Below are positions 17,098 through 25,706 of a DNA stretch of 64,000 bases, in pieces (within the stretch, counting starts at the first letter, position 1; each line of letters begins with the position of its first letter). The notes under the pieces are model-generated. The model worked only from the letters and a program-made list of their open reading frames with translations, was not told the DNA's origin and did no database searches. This DNA comes from Microvirga sp. (GTDB taxonomy: Bacteria > Pseudomonadota > Alphaproteobacteria > Rhizobiales > Beijerinckiaceae): NCBI GenBank assembly GCA_022241475.1, contig JAKOMT010000003.1, forward strand, positions 143,125 through 207,124. Direction: 5' to 3'. A program made the position numbers and the translations under genes.

Positions 17098-19485
17098 ATG
17101 TTCAAGCAGAACCTCGATATCGCCCCGGCGCGGCTGTCCGGCCTCCTCAGCGCGGCGGAGACGGCGGCCCGGCGCACGCCACCGGCTTTTCCCCTCGACG
17201 CGACCGTCGCCGTGAACCCCTTCCTCGGCCAGACCGGCGAAGACCTCGCGACCGCCGCCGCGCGGCTCGCGCGCGTCGCCGGGACGGCGATCGTGCGTCC
17301 GCGCGCGGATATCGCCGCGCGAATCTCCGCCGGAGACATCGCCGACGAGGATCTCGCCGCGGCGCTCGACGCCTCGCCGCACGCGCTGCGCCCCGCCGGC
17401 CTCGCCGCCCTGAAGAGCGGGGCGCTCGCGCCCGCGCCGGCGCCCGTCGCGCAGCCGACCATCGCCGAACTCGCGGCGCACGCCACGGGCGTCGATTGGC
17501 CCGCCGTCGTCGCGCGTTCCTTCGGCCTCTGGGCCGCCGGTCATTTCGATCGCGGCCAAGCGCTCTGGACCCCCGCGCCGGGGCGCAGCGCTTTCGCCGC
17601 CTGGCGGGAATGGGCGACGCACGACCTCACCCCCGAACTGGCGGGACTGCCCGGCTTCGCCGCCCATGTCGCCGCCTGCCCGGACACGCCGGAACGCGCG
17701 ATCCTGCGGGCCGCCGACGCGCTGTGGATCGAACCGGACGCCGCCGAGACGGCGTTCCACCGGCTCCTCATCGATCTCGGCGGCTGGGCGCAGCATGCGC
17801 GCTGGCTGCTCTGGCGCGCGGAGCTCGCCGGCGAGACCGACGCGACTCTGACGGACCTCCTCGCCATCCGGCTCGTCTGGGAGGAGGCGCTGTTCGCGCT
17901 CGTGCGCGACGAAGTCTCGCAAGACTGGGGGGCCGCGCTCGCCGTCCACGTGACGCCCGTGCGGCCCAGCGCCGACGACGTCCTCGACGCGATCCTGCAA
18001 GAGGCGGCGGAGCGCGCGCATCAGCGCAGGCTCGGCGAAAAACTCTCCGGCGTCGCGTCCGCCGCGCCGGCGCGCCCCGCGCTGCAGGCGGCGTTCTGCA
18101 TCGACGTGCGCTCCGAGGTTTTCCGGCGCGCGCTGGAGAGCGTCGGCGCGGGCGTCGAGACGATCGGCTTCGCCGGCTTCTTCGGCCTGCCCGTCGCCCA
18201 TCGGGAGGCGGGGTCGGACATTATCGACCAGCACCTGCCGGTGCTCCTCAATCCGGCGCTGTCCTCCTCGGCGACCATCGATCCCTCCGCCGAGACGGCG
18301 AAGCGGATCGGCGCGCGGGCGAAGCGCGCCTGGGGCCGCTTCCGGCAGGCGGCGGTGTCCTCCTTCGCCTTCGTCGAGGCGGCGGGGCCGCTCTACGCCG
18401 GAAAACTCGTCTGCGACGCGGTCGGGGTGACCCAGACCGGGGCGACGCACGAGGCGCCGCCGCGCCTCGACGTTGCGCTCACGGCCGAACAGAAGGCCGC
18501 GACGGGCGCGACCGTGCTGCGGGCGATGTCGATGACGAAGGGCCATGCGCGGCTCGTTCTGCTCCTCGGCCACGGCGCGAGCGTCGCCAACAACCCGCAT
18601 GAGAGCGCGTATCATTGCGGGGCCTGCGGCGGGCATACGGGCGAGGTCTCCGCGCGCCTTCTCGCGCAGCTCCTCAACGACCCCGAGACCCGCGCCGGTC
18701 TCGCCGCGCATGGGATCGAGCTTGCCGCCGACACCCTCTTCCTCGCCGGCCTGCACGACACGACGCGCGACCGCATCACGCTCTACGAGGATTTCGACGA
18801 GTCGAGCCACGCGAAGGACATCGCGCAGGCGCGCGGATGGTTCGAGCAGGCCGGCGCGCTGGCGCGGTCCGAGCGGGCGAAGCGGCTTCCCGGCGCGAGC
18901 GCGTCGAGCCTCGAGGCGCGGGCGCGCAACTGGGCGGAAGTGCGGCCCGAATGGGGTCTGGCCGGCTGCGCGGCCTTCGTCGCCGCGCCCCGCGCCGCGA
19001 CGGCCGGCGTCGAACTCGGGGGCAGGGCCTTCCTGCATTCCTACGACTGGCGCGCCGATCCCGGCTTCTCGGTCCTCGAGCTGATCCTGACGGCTCCGGT
19101 GGTGGTCGCGAGCTGGATCTCGCTGCAATATTACGGGTCGAGCGTCGCGCCCGACTTGTTCGGCAGCGGCAACAAGCTCCTGCACAACGTCTCGGGCGGG
19201 CTCGGCGTCGTCGAGGGCAATGGCGGGCGGCTGCGCGCCGGCCTGCCCTGGCAGGCGGTGCACGACGGCGAGCGGCTGGCGCACGATCCGTTGCGGCTCA
19301 CCGTTCTGGTCGAAGCCCCGCGCGAGGCGGTGCTCGCCATCCTCGAACGCCACCCGCAAGTGCGCGACCTGTTCGACAACGGCTGGCTCCACCTGCTGCT
19401 GCTGGAGGAGGGCCGCGTCGCCGGCCGCTACCGGCCGGGCCTGTCCTTCGAGCCGGCCTTGGCGGGCTTCAGCGCCGCCGCGTAA
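17098..19485 (+). CDS. dabA: DabA, zinc-dependent carbonic-anhydrase-like subunit (DUF2309)
   Basis: A 795-residue DUF2309 protein. The start is taken at ATG 17098, 7 bases after AAGGAG; a GTG at 17095 is also in frame. DabA is a beta-carbonic-anhydrase-like protein that, with DabB, hydrates CO2 one way to bicarbonate and so accumulates inorganic carbon. The active-site set characterised in Halothiobacillus DabA (Cys, Asp, His, Cys) is present: CIDVRSE with Cys334 and Asp336, GHGASVANNP with His492, and AYHCGACGGHTG with Cys507. The 15-residue His-to-Cys spacing equals that of the characterised protein. Full family length, no disruption. No RuBisCO or carboxysome genes are in the window, so it may feed anaplerotic carboxylases. 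Confidence 0.95.
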   Translation: MFKQNLDIAPARLSGLLSAAETAARRTPPAFPLDATVAVNPFLGQTGEDLATAAARLARVAGTAIVRPRADIAARISAGDIADEDLAAALDASPHALRPAGLAALKSGALAPAPAPVAQPTIAELAAHATGVDWPAVVARSFGLWAAGHFDRGQALWTPAPGRSAFAAWREWATHDLTPELAGLPGFAAHVAACPDTPERAILRAADALWIEPDAAETAFHRLLIDLGGWAQHARWLLWRAELAGETDATLTDLLAIRLVWEEALFALVRDEVSQDWGAALAVHVTPVRPSADDVLDAILQEAAERAHQRRLGEKLSGVASAAPARPALQAAFCIDVRSEVFRRALESVGAGVETIGFAGFFGLPVAHREAGSDIIDQHLPVLLNPALSSSATIDPSAETAKRIGARAKRAWGRFRQAAVSSFAFVEAAGPLYAGKLVCDAVGVTQTGATHEAPPRLDVALTAEQKAATGATVLRAMSMTKGHARLVLLLGHGASVANNPHESAYHCGACGGHTGEVSARLLAQLLNDPETRAGLAAHGIELAADTLFLAGLHDTTRDRITLYEDFDESSHAKDIAQARGWFEQAGALARSERAKRLPGASASSLEARARNWAEVRPEWGLAGCAAFVAAPRAATAGVELGGRAFLHSYDWRADPGFSVLELILTAPVVVASWISLQYYGSSVAPDLFGSGNKLLHNVSGGLGVVEGNGGRLRAGLPWQAVHDGERLAHDPLRLTVLVEAPREAVLAILERHPQVRDLFDNGWLHLLLLEEGRVAGRYRPGLSFEPALAGFSAAA

Positions 19486-19554
19486 TGGTCATCCGCCAGC
19501 CGGCCTCCGGCTGGCGGATCTCTTCCGTGGCGAGCGTCGCCGCCCGCCGCGCGG

Positions 19555-19986
19555 TCAGTCGAGGACCGCGATCGCCTCGACCTCGAACAGCATCGCGTCG
19601 ATCGCGAGCTTCGGCACGGGGACGAGCGTCTGCGTGGGAAGCGCGCCGCCGAACATGCGGGCGACGGTCTCGGTCAGGATTCCGAGCTTCGACATGTCGT
19701 GATCGACGACGAAGACGGTCAGTTTCACGACCTGTGCCGGGCGGGCGCCGAGCGCGTCCAGAACCGCGGCGAGATTGGCGTAGGCCTGCGTCACCTGCGC
19801 GCCGAAGTCGGGCGAGAGGTTTCCGTTCCGGTCCTGCCCGCCCTGCCCGGAAATGAAGGTCAGCCGGCCGTTCGCGGGCGCGACGACCGCAGTGCTGTAG
19901 CCGTTGGGCGTCGGGTCGTGAAGATGGGGCGGGTTGACGATCACGGGGGTCTTGTCGTTCATCGGGACATGCTGTCGGGTCGTCAT
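19555..19986 (-). CDS. RidA/YjgF-family protein
   Basis: A 143-residue Rid-family protein. The start at 19986 (MTTRQH) is chosen for the AGGAGAT before it; the frame opens further upstream without a ribosome site. Family features are RLTFISGQGGQDRNGNLSPDFGAQVTQAYANLAAVLDALGARPAQVVKLTVFVVD and the C-terminal TLVPVPKLAIDAMLFEVEAIAVL. Canonical RidA carries an Arg in the RNPxAR-like patch of the last third; here that region reads MFGGALPTQTLVPVPKLA, so classic enamine/imine deaminase activity is doubtful and it fits the broader Rid-like subgroups. It is divergent from a WYL-domain regulator, with 85 bases between starts. Confidence 0.87.
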   Translation of the reverse strand: MTTRQHVPMNDKTPVIVNPPHLHDPTPNGYSTAVVAPANGRLTFISGQGGQDRNGNLSPDFGAQVTQAYANLAAVLDALGARPAQVVKLTVFVVDHDMSKLGILTETVARMFGGALPTQTLVPVPKLAIDAMLFEVEAIAVLD

Positions 19987-20071
19987 GTTCAATCTCCTGT
20001 CGAGGTGAGCATGATCCGCGTAGGATGAGACGGCGCCAGAAACTGACACCGATCATGCGTAGGGTGCGCGA

Positions 20072-20791
20072 ATGAAGGCCCGCCTGAGGCATGACGCCAT
20101 CGTGCGTCTTCTGCGGCGCAGCGAAACCGCGACGGTCAACGATCTGGCCGACGCGGTCGGCGTTTCGCGGCGAACGATCCTGCGGGACGTTCGGGCGCTG
20201 CGCGATCAGGGCTTCGTCATTCACTCCGAGGCGGGTCCCGGCGGCGGGCTGCGGCTCGATCCCCGATCCCTGCAGCCAACGGCGAGGCTCTCGGTCGCCG
20301 AGGTGTTCGCGCTTCTGATCAGCGTCGCCGCCGCGCGCGAGGCCCGCTCGCTGCCGTTCTCCGAGCTCGCCGATTCGGGGCTCGCCAAGATCGAGCGCAC
20401 GTTGCCGGCGGCGATGGTGAGCGACCTTCGCCGCCTGCTCGATCGGCTCTATGTCGGGCGGTTGTCGCCGTTGCAGGACCTGTCGGACCTCGGTTCGATC
20501 GATCCGGAGCTGCTCCCGGCCTTCGAGGCCGCGTTCCTCGGGGGGCGGCGGCTGCGCTTCGCCTATCGCGACGCCAAGGGCGCCAAGACGAGCCGGGAGG
20601 TCGAGCCGCAGGCCCTGCTCATCCTCCCGCCGCTCTGGTATCTCGTCGCCTGGGATCCCGACCGCGCCGATTTCCGACGGTTCCGGATGGACAGGATCGG
20701 CGGGCCGACGATCGTCGACGCGGCCCCGTTCCGGCCGCGGCGCGTGCCCTTCGAAGACGACGTCTGCCCCTATCGCGAATTGTCGACTTGA
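20072..20791 (+). CDS. HTH-11 / WYL-domain transcriptional regulator (YafY-type)
   Basis: A 239-residue regulator with an N-terminal DeoR-like winged helix (residues ~5-60, ATVNDLADAVGVSRRTILRDVRALRDQGF, then a GGGLRL wing) and a C-terminal WYL domain, in which LRFAYRDAKGAKTSREVEPQAL leads to PLWYLVAWDPDRADFRRFRMDRI. WYL domains bind small ligands or nucleic acid and often tune stress or metabolic genes. It is divergent from the Rid-family gene, so it probably regulates that gene and itself (inference). The GGxR-type ligand patch and the terminal FRMDRI strand look intact. Confidence 0.9.
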   Translation: MKARLRHDAIVRLLRRSETATVNDLADAVGVSRRTILRDVRALRDQGFVIHSEAGPGGGLRLDPRSLQPTARLSVAEVFALLISVAAAREARSLPFSELADSGLAKIERTLPAAMVSDLRRLLDRLYVGRLSPLQDLSDLGSIDPELLPAFEAAFLGGRRLRFAYRDAKGAKTSREVEPQALLILPPLWYLVAWDPDRADFRRFRMDRIGGPTIVDAAPFRPRRVPFEDDVCPYRELST

Positions 20792-20833
20792 ACCGTGGGC
20801 GACGGCCGGGACGCGCGGGCGGACTGGAACGGG

Positions 20834-22000
20834 TCACGGCGCCGCGACGGCGAGAAGCGCGTCGAGGAATTCCTGCTGGGCGATCGTCGGCACCCAGCCG
20901 CGACGAACCGTCAAGCCGATGGGCCGGGCCGTGGCGGGCATGTCGAAGCGCAGTCGCACGACCGCGCCGAGCTTCAGCTCCGCGCCGACCTGGAGGCGCG
21001 AAATGCAGCCGACGTGATCCGATACGCGCAGCAATTCCCGCATCAGGATCATCGAACCCGTCTCGACGAGGCTCGACGGCCGCAGGCCGGCCTGAGCGAA
21101 GACCATGTCGAAGTTCCGCCGTGTCGGCGTGCCCTCGGGCGCGAGGACGAACGGGTAGCCCTTAAGATCGTCGAAGCCGAGATCGCTCCTGCCGGAGAGC
21201 GGATGGTCGGGGCGGGCGATCAGAACGAGCGTGTCGTCGAAGAGCGGGCGTTGCTCGACGTCGCCGATCGGCGCCGGATCGCGCAGGGCGCCGATCAGGA
21301 AGTCGATCTCGCCGCGCCGCAGGCCGGCCATCAGATCGAAATAGAGGCCTTCCTGAGCCTTGATCGGCAATGTGGGGCGCCGTTCGCGAAACCGCGCGAT
21401 CGTGAGCGGGAGTATGTGCGAACGAGACAGCGGCATCGCGCCGATCACGATCCGCCCCACCTCCCGCCCCAGCAGTTCCGCGAGATCCGCCTCGGCCTGG
21501 TCGAGTTCGGCGAAGGCGAGGCGCGCGGCCTGCGCCAGCGCCTGCGCAGGCCGCGTCGCGATCATCCCGTAGGCCGTGCGCTCGAACAGCGCGCGGCCGG
21601 CTTCGCGTTCGAGCTGGGTTATGGCGCGGTGGACGGTCGGCTGGGCGAGGCCCATCCGCTGCGCCGCGAGCGTGAAGTTCTCCGCCTCGCGCATGGCGAC
21701 GAGCGCCTGGAGCTGCGCCGTCGTCGCGGTGATCCTCAGACGCGGGGCGAGATCGTCGATCGCGGGGTCGAGATATCCGAAGGCGCGGCGCGCGCGCGCC
21801 GAGAGCGCCCGGCCGGCGCGGGTCGGGAAAATGCCCTGCGGGCTTCGCAGGAAGAGCGGTTGGGCCGCCAGCCGCTCCAGTTTCGCCACCGCCTGCGTCG
21901 CCGCCGGCTGCGACACGTGGCATAGCTCCGCCGCTCGGGTCATCGACGTCGTGTCGCTCGCCGCGAGCAGAATGCGCAGGTGGCGCAGGTTGGCCTTCAC
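20834..22000 (-). CDS. LysR-type regulator with two HTH domains
   Basis: A 388-residue LysR-like protein with an unusual layout. A first LysR winged HTH spans residues ~5-62 (MTRAAELCHVSQPAATQAVAKLERL). A second, separate one spans ~95-152 (FTLAAQRMGLAQPTVHRAITQLEREAG). A normal effector domain follows (~181-385, RIVIGAMPLSRSHILPLTIARFRERRP). Ordinary LysR proteins have one HTH and ~300 residues. The GTG start overlaps the stop of the upstream oxidoreductase by four bases (GTGA), so both come from one transcript divergent from the galB-like operon. It probably controls that operon in response to a tricarboxylate intermediate (inference). Confidence 0.9.
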   Translation of the reverse strand: MKANLRHLRILLAASDTTSMTRAAELCHVSQPAATQAVAKLERLAAQPLFLRSPQGIFPTRAGRALSARARRAFGYLDPAIDDLAPRLRITATTAQLQALVAMREAENFTLAAQRMGLAQPTVHRAITQLEREAGRALFERTAYGMIATRPAQALAQAARLAFAELDQAEADLAELLGREVGRIVIGAMPLSRSHILPLTIARFRERRPTLPIKAQEGLYFDLMAGLRRGEIDFLIGALRDPAPIGDVEQRPLFDDTLVLIARPDHPLSGRSDLGFDDLKGYPFVLAPEGTPTRRNFDMVFAQAGLRPSSLVETGSMILMRELLRVSDHVGCISRLQVGAELKLGAVVRLRFDMPATARPIGLTVRRGWVPTIAQQEFLDALLAVAAP

Positions 22001-22881
22001 GGAAGCGCCGCGAGAATGCGGTCGGCGCGGTCGTCGAGATCATCGCTCCCGCCCGGCAGCCCCAGCCCTGCGATTTCTGCCTGCCACTCCGCCGTGGCGC
22101 TCGCCATCCGGTTGGGCAGGCCGAGTTCGCGCAAGGTCGCTGCGACTTCGCGCATTTCGGCCGAGCGGCGCGCGCCGTGCGCCATCATCCGCTCCAGATT
22201 GTAGGCGGCGCGCGCGGTCCAGTCCCAGCCCGGATCGGAGGCCTGCAGCGAGGCGAGGACGGCGTCCTCCACGCCCGCGCGGCGCGACGCGAGGAAGCAT
22301 TCTGCGCTGAGCGCCTCGAAGCCCTTGATCATCACCGAGCGCAGCATTTTGATCGCCGAGGCGTCGCCCACGCGATCTCCCGCCTTGCGCAGGTTCATGC
22401 CGAGCGGCGCGAGGATCTCTAGCGCCGCATCCGCATGGGGGCCGCCGAGCAGCGCCGGGGTCTGATGCTTGCGCGGATGCACCGGCGCCATGATCGCCAT
22501 GTCGACGTAGCGCCCGCCCGCCGCCTCGATCGCCTCCGCGGCCGCGCGTTTCGTTCCCGGCGCGCAGGAATTGCCGTCGAGCCAGAGCGATTCGGGGGCG
22601 AGATGCGCCGCCGCCGCCTGAGCGGCCGCGAGCGCCTGATCGGCGGTCACGAGGCAGAAAACGACGGACGCGCCCTCCAGCGCCCGGGCCGGGCTCGCGT
22701 GGCACGAGACGCCGCGATCGGCGGCGGCCTCCGCTATGGCCTGCGCCTGCGCCGGCTCGCCGGCTTTGAGATCGTACGCCGCTATGCGGTCCCGCGCGCT
22801 CTCGCCAAAGCCCGAAACAAAGGCGCGTCCGGCCTCTCCGAATCCGATCATGGCGATGCGGGGCGTGTTGCTCTTGTTCAT
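21997..22881 (-). CDS. NAD(P)-binding beta-hydroxyacid dehydrogenase-like protein (DUF1932)
   Basis: A 294-residue oxidoreductase. The start at 22881 is chosen for GGAGAGGAG upstream. The Rossmann motif is IAMIGFGEAGRAFVSGF at residues ~8-25, followed by VFCLVTADQAL and LWLDGNSCAPGTKR; the latter matches the substrate loop of 3-hydroxyisobutyrate / 6-phosphogluconate dehydrogenases. VDMAIMAPVHPRKHQTPALLGG and SAIKMLRSVMIKGFEAL, with the family's catalytic Lys, come next, and a C-terminal DUF1932 domain completes it. It precedes the double-HTH LysR gene on the same transcript and is divergent from the oxalomesaconate genes, so it may act on a hydroxy- or keto-tricarboxylate of that pathway. 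The substrate is not known. Confidence 0.82.
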   Translation of the reverse strand: MNKSNTPRIAMIGFGEAGRAFVSGFGESARDRIAAYDLKAGEPAQAQAIAEAAADRGVSCHASPARALEGASVVFCLVTADQALAAAQAAAAHLAPESLWLDGNSCAPGTKRAAAEAIEAAGGRYVDMAIMAPVHPRKHQTPALLGGPHADAALEILAPLGMNLRKAGDRVGDASAIKMLRSVMIKGFEALSAECFLASRRAGVEDAVLASLQASDPGWDWTARAAYNLERMMAHGARRSAEMREVAATLRELGLPNRMASATAEWQAEIAGLGLPGGSDDLDDRADRILAALP

Positions 22882-22936
22882 TGATATCTCCTCTCCCTGC
22901 GCGCCACCTTGATCCCGGTCCCGGCGCTTCGCCATA

Positions 22937-22946
22937 CGCTATAGCG
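22937..22946. promoter_or_regulatory. Palindrome in the divergent oxidoreductase-galB control region
   Basis: CGCTATAGCG is a perfect 10-base palindrome in the 150-base region between the two divergent operons. It lies within an AT-richer stretch that continues to the galB ribosome site (GGAGGG). It is a candidate operator for the double-HTH regulator, but no second copy is seen. Confidence 0.35.
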
Positions 22947-23031
22947 CGAACTTATCGCTGCGGCCCCGGTTTTGAATTGGCTTGACTGTCCTGGGGGGCG
23001 ACAAAGGATCAAATAATAAACGGAGGGAACG

Positions 23032-23766
23032 ATGTCGTCGGGCAAGACCGCGCTGGTCATCAGCGCGCATGCGGCGGATTTCGTCTGGCGTTGCGGCGGC
23101 GCGATCGCGGCGCATGCGGAACTGGGCTATAAGGTCAGCGTCGTGTGCCTCTCCTTCGGGGAGCGCGGCGAATCGGCCAAGCTCTGGAAGCAGCCCGGCA
23201 TGACCCTCGAGCGGGTCAAGGCGGCGCGCCGCGCCGAGGCCGAGAAGGCCGCGCAGGCTCTGGGCGTCCACGACCTGATCTGCTTCGATCTCGGCGATTA
23301 TCCCTTGCGCCTGAACGAGGGCGACAAGGAACGGCTCGTCGACGTGATCAGCGACGTGCAGCCCGCCTTCATGCTCTCGCATTCACATTACGACCCCTAC
23401 AACACCGACCACATGTACGCGACGCAAGTCGCGCTCGAGTGCCGGATGATCGCGCAGGCCTGGGGGCACAAGCCCGGCCGCAAGGTGCTCGGCGCGCCGC
23501 AGCTCTATCTGTTCGAGCCGCACCAGACCGAGCAGATGGGCTGGAAGCCCGACACCTTCCTCGACATCACCCCGGTATGGGGCAAGAAGCGCGCCGCCAT
23601 CGAGTGCATGGAGGGGCAGGAGCACCTCTGGGAATTCTACACCCGCGTCGCCCAGAACCGCGCCAACCATTTCCAGCGCAATTCCGGCGGCCAGTCGGGC
23701 GGGCGGGCCTCGCAATACGCCGAGGCCTTCCAGTCCGTATTCCCGCGCACCGTCGACGAGCTCTGA
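23032..23766 (+). CDS. galB: 4-oxalomesaconate hydratase, PIG-L type (GalB-like)
   Basis: A 244-residue PIG-L-family protein very close in pattern to Pseudomonas putida Gal[21 protein letters not shown] at the start (His13 and Asp16 as metal ligands), [20 protein letters not shown], and [12 protein letters not shown] with His127 as a further ligand. GalB hydrates the enol form of 4-oxalomesaconate to 4-carboxy-4-hydroxy-2-oxoadipate in gallate and protocatechuate 4,5-cleavage. It is the first gene of a co-directional run with the aldolase (25-base gap) and tautomerase. GGAGGG precedes the ATG. Most PIG-L proteins are deacetylases, but the [11 protein letters not shown] motif and the neighbours favour the hydratase. 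Confidence 0.92.
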   Translation: MSSGKTALVISAHAADFVWRCGGAIAAHAELGYKVSVVCLSFGERGESAKLWKQPGMTLERVKAARRAEAEKAAQALGVHDLICFDLGDYPLRLNEGDKERLVDVISDVQPAFMLSHSHYDPYNTDHMYATQVALECRMIAQAWGHKPGRKVLGAPQLYLFEPHQTEQMGWKPDTFLDITPVWGKKRAAIECMEGQEHLWEFYTRVAQNRANHFQRNSGGQSGGRASQYAEAFQSVFPRTVDEL

Positions 23767-23791
23767 GCGTCGCAGAGGAGGGAGACAGCCC

Positions 23792-24463
23792 ATGGGCGTC
23801 GTGGTCCAGAACATTCCCCGGGTCGATCAGGCGATCCTCGACGGCCTCGCGGAAGCCGGCGTCGCGACCGTGCACGAGGCGCAGGGGCGTCGCGGCTGCC
23901 TCGCGTCCTACATGCGCCCGATCTACGCCAATGCGCGCGTCGCGGGCTGCGCCGTCACCGTCAGCGTTCCGCCGGGCGACAACTGGATGCTGCACGTCGC
24001 GATCGAACAGATCCGGCCCGGCGACATCCTCGTCGTGGCCCCCACCTCGCCCTGCGAAGACGGTTATTTCGGCGATCTTCTCGCGACCTCGGCCCGTGCG
24101 CGCGGCTGCATCGGTCTCGTTATCGACGCGGGCGTTCGCGACGTGGCCGACCTGACCGAAATGGGATTTCCCGTCTGGTCCAGATGCGTCTCGGCGCAGG
24201 GGACCGTGAAGGAGACGCTGGGCTCGGTGAACGTTCCCGTCGTCTGCGCGCGCGCTCTGGTCGAGGCCGGCGACGTGATCGTCGCCGACGATGACGGGGT
24301 CGTCGTCGTGCGCCGCGAGGAGGCTGAGACGACGCTCGCGGCTTCGCGCCGCCGCATCGCCGCCGAAGAGGAGAAGCGGCGACGCCTCGCCTCGGGCGAC
24401 CTCGGGCTCGACATCTACGACATGCGCGACCGCCTCGCCGCCAAGGGACTGAAATATGTCTGA
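23792..24463 (+). CDS. galC: 4-carboxy-4-hydroxy-2-oxoadipate aldolase (GalC/LigK-like, RraA family)
   Basis: A 223-residue class II aldolase of the RraA fold. The motif for Mg2+ and substrate is visible: [28 protein letters not shown], containing the Gly-Asp and the distal Arg-Asp pair (about residues 120-124) used by LigK/HMG aldolase. A C-terminal charged helix ([23 protein letters not shown]) matches the length of the true aldolases, not the shorter RNase E inhibitor RraA. It cleaves 4-carboxy-4-hydroxy-2-oxoadipate to pyruvate and oxaloacetate and also decarboxylates oxaloacetate. The gene overlaps the next one by eight bases, indicating translational coupling. Confidence 0.93.
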   Translation: MGVVVQNIPRVDQAILDGLAEAGVATVHEAQGRRGCLASYMRPIYANARVAGCAVTVSVPPGDNWMLHVAIEQIRPGDILVVAPTSPCEDGYFGDLLATSARARGCIGLVIDAGVRDVADLTEMGFPVWSRCVSAQGTVKETLGSVNVPVVCARALVEAGDVIVADDDGVVVVRREEAETTLAASRRRIAAEEEKRRRLASGDLGLDIYDMRDRLAAKGLKYV

Positions 24464-25514
24464 GGGCGTCGCCTGCATGTGGATGCGCGGAGGCACCTCG
24501 AAAGGGGGCTATTTCCTCGCGTCCGACCTGCCGGCGGAGCGCGCCGAGCGCGACGCGTTTCTCCTCGGCGTGATGGGCTCGCCCGATCCGCGCCAGATCG
24601 ACGGCATGGGCGGCGCCAATCCGCTGACCTCGAAGGTCGCCGTCGTATCGCGATCCGCGCGCTCCGACGCCGACGTCGATTATCTGTTTCTGCAGGTCTT
24701 CGTCGACCGCGCGATCGTCAGCGACGCGCAGAATTGCGGCAACATCCTCGCGGGCGTCGGGCCTTTCGCCATCGAGCGCGGTCTCGTGCCGGCGCACGAC
24801 GGGGAGACGCCCGTGCGCATCCATATGGCCAATACGGGCCAGATCGCCGTCGCCACCGTCGCGACGCCGGGCGGCCGGGTCACGTATTCCGGCGACGCCC
24901 GGATCGACGGCGCGCCGGGCGCGGCCGCCGCCATCCCGATCGCCTTCGCGGACGCCGCCGGATCGAGCTGCGGCGCGCTCCTGCCGACGGGCGTCGCCGT
25001 GGACGTCGTCGACGGTCTCGCCGTTACGCTGATCGACGCCGGGATGCCCTGCGTCATCGTCGCGGCCGACGATCTCGGTCTGGCGGGGGACGAGAGCCCG
25101 GAGGCTCTCGACGCGGACGAGGGACTTCGCGCGCGCCTTGAACGCCTGCGTCTCAAGGCGGGGCCGATGATGAATCTCGGCGACGTCGCCGATGCGACCG
25201 TGCCCAAGATGACCATCGTCTCGGCGCCGCGCGCCGGCGGCGCGGTCACGACGCGCACCTTCATCCCGCATCGCTGCCACGAGGCGATCGGCGTGCTCGG
25301 CGCCGTATCCGTGGCGACGGCGTGCCTGCTGCCGGTCGGGCCGGCGGCGCGCGTGGCGCGCGTGGCGGAAGGCGACAGGCCCTCGCTCTCGATCGAGCAT
25401 CCGACCGGAGAATTCACCGTCATCGCGACGCTCGACGAAGGTCGCGTCGTGGGCGCCGCCGTATTGCGGACGGCGCGCAAGTTGATGGACGGAAGAGTAT
25501 TCGCGCAGCGCTAG
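24456..25514 (+). CDS. galD: 4-oxalomesaconate tautomerase (GalD-like, PrpF family)
   Basis: A 352-residue PrpF-family isomerase. Diagnostic pieces are [13 protein letters not shown] at the start, [22 protein letters not shown], the [17 protein letters not shown] stretch near residue 100, and [10 protein letters not shown] at about residue 170, where a catalytic residue pair acts as base and acid. GalD converts the keto form of 4-oxalomesaconate to the enol form used by GalB. With the two preceding genes it completes the lower pathway. A close paralogue lies at 28894-29985 after the transporter genes, so one of them may act on a related aconitate-like acid. Confidence 0.92.
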   Translation: MSEGVACMWMRGGTSKGGYFLASDLPAERAERDAFLLGVMGSPDPRQIDGMGGANPLTSKVAVVSRSARSDADVDYLFLQVFVDRAIVSDAQNCGNILAGVGPFAIERGLVPAHDGETPVRIHMANTGQIAVATVATPGGRVTYSGDARIDGAPGAAAAIPIAFADAAGSSCGALLPTGVAVDVVDGLAVTLIDAGMPCVIVAADDLGLAGDESPEALDADEGLRARLERLRLKAGPMMNLGDVADATVPKMTIVSAPRAGGAVTTRTFIPHRCHEAIGVLGAVSVATACLLPVGPAARVARVAEGDRPSLSIEHPTGEFTVIATLDEGRVVGAAVLRTARKLMDGRVFAQR

Positions 25515-25553
25515 GCGTCTAAGCCGAGCGCTCTCGCAATGATTTCATGGCGT

Positions 25554-25582
25554 GATGAGAAAGTACGATTTCTTTCCTCATC
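25554..25582 (+). terminator. Stem-loop between galD and tctC
   Basis: GATGAGAAAG at 25554-25563 pairs with CTTTCCTCATC at 25572-25582, leaving one bulged base and an 8-base loop. It sits 40 bases after the galD stop, in the 192-base gap before the transporter genes. It lacks a T-run, so it could be a weak terminator, an attenuator or an operator. The rest of this gap shows no recognisable element. Confidence 0.45.
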
Positions 25583-25706
25583 TCAACCATGGCAGAGTAG
25601 TTCGTCGGCCGTAAGGTCAGCGACTAACGCCCGGAAAAATGGGCGGTTCAATGGGAGACGATCGCTCCTCCGGCGACCCGGGGCGAGCGACACAGGGAGA
25701 AAACGC

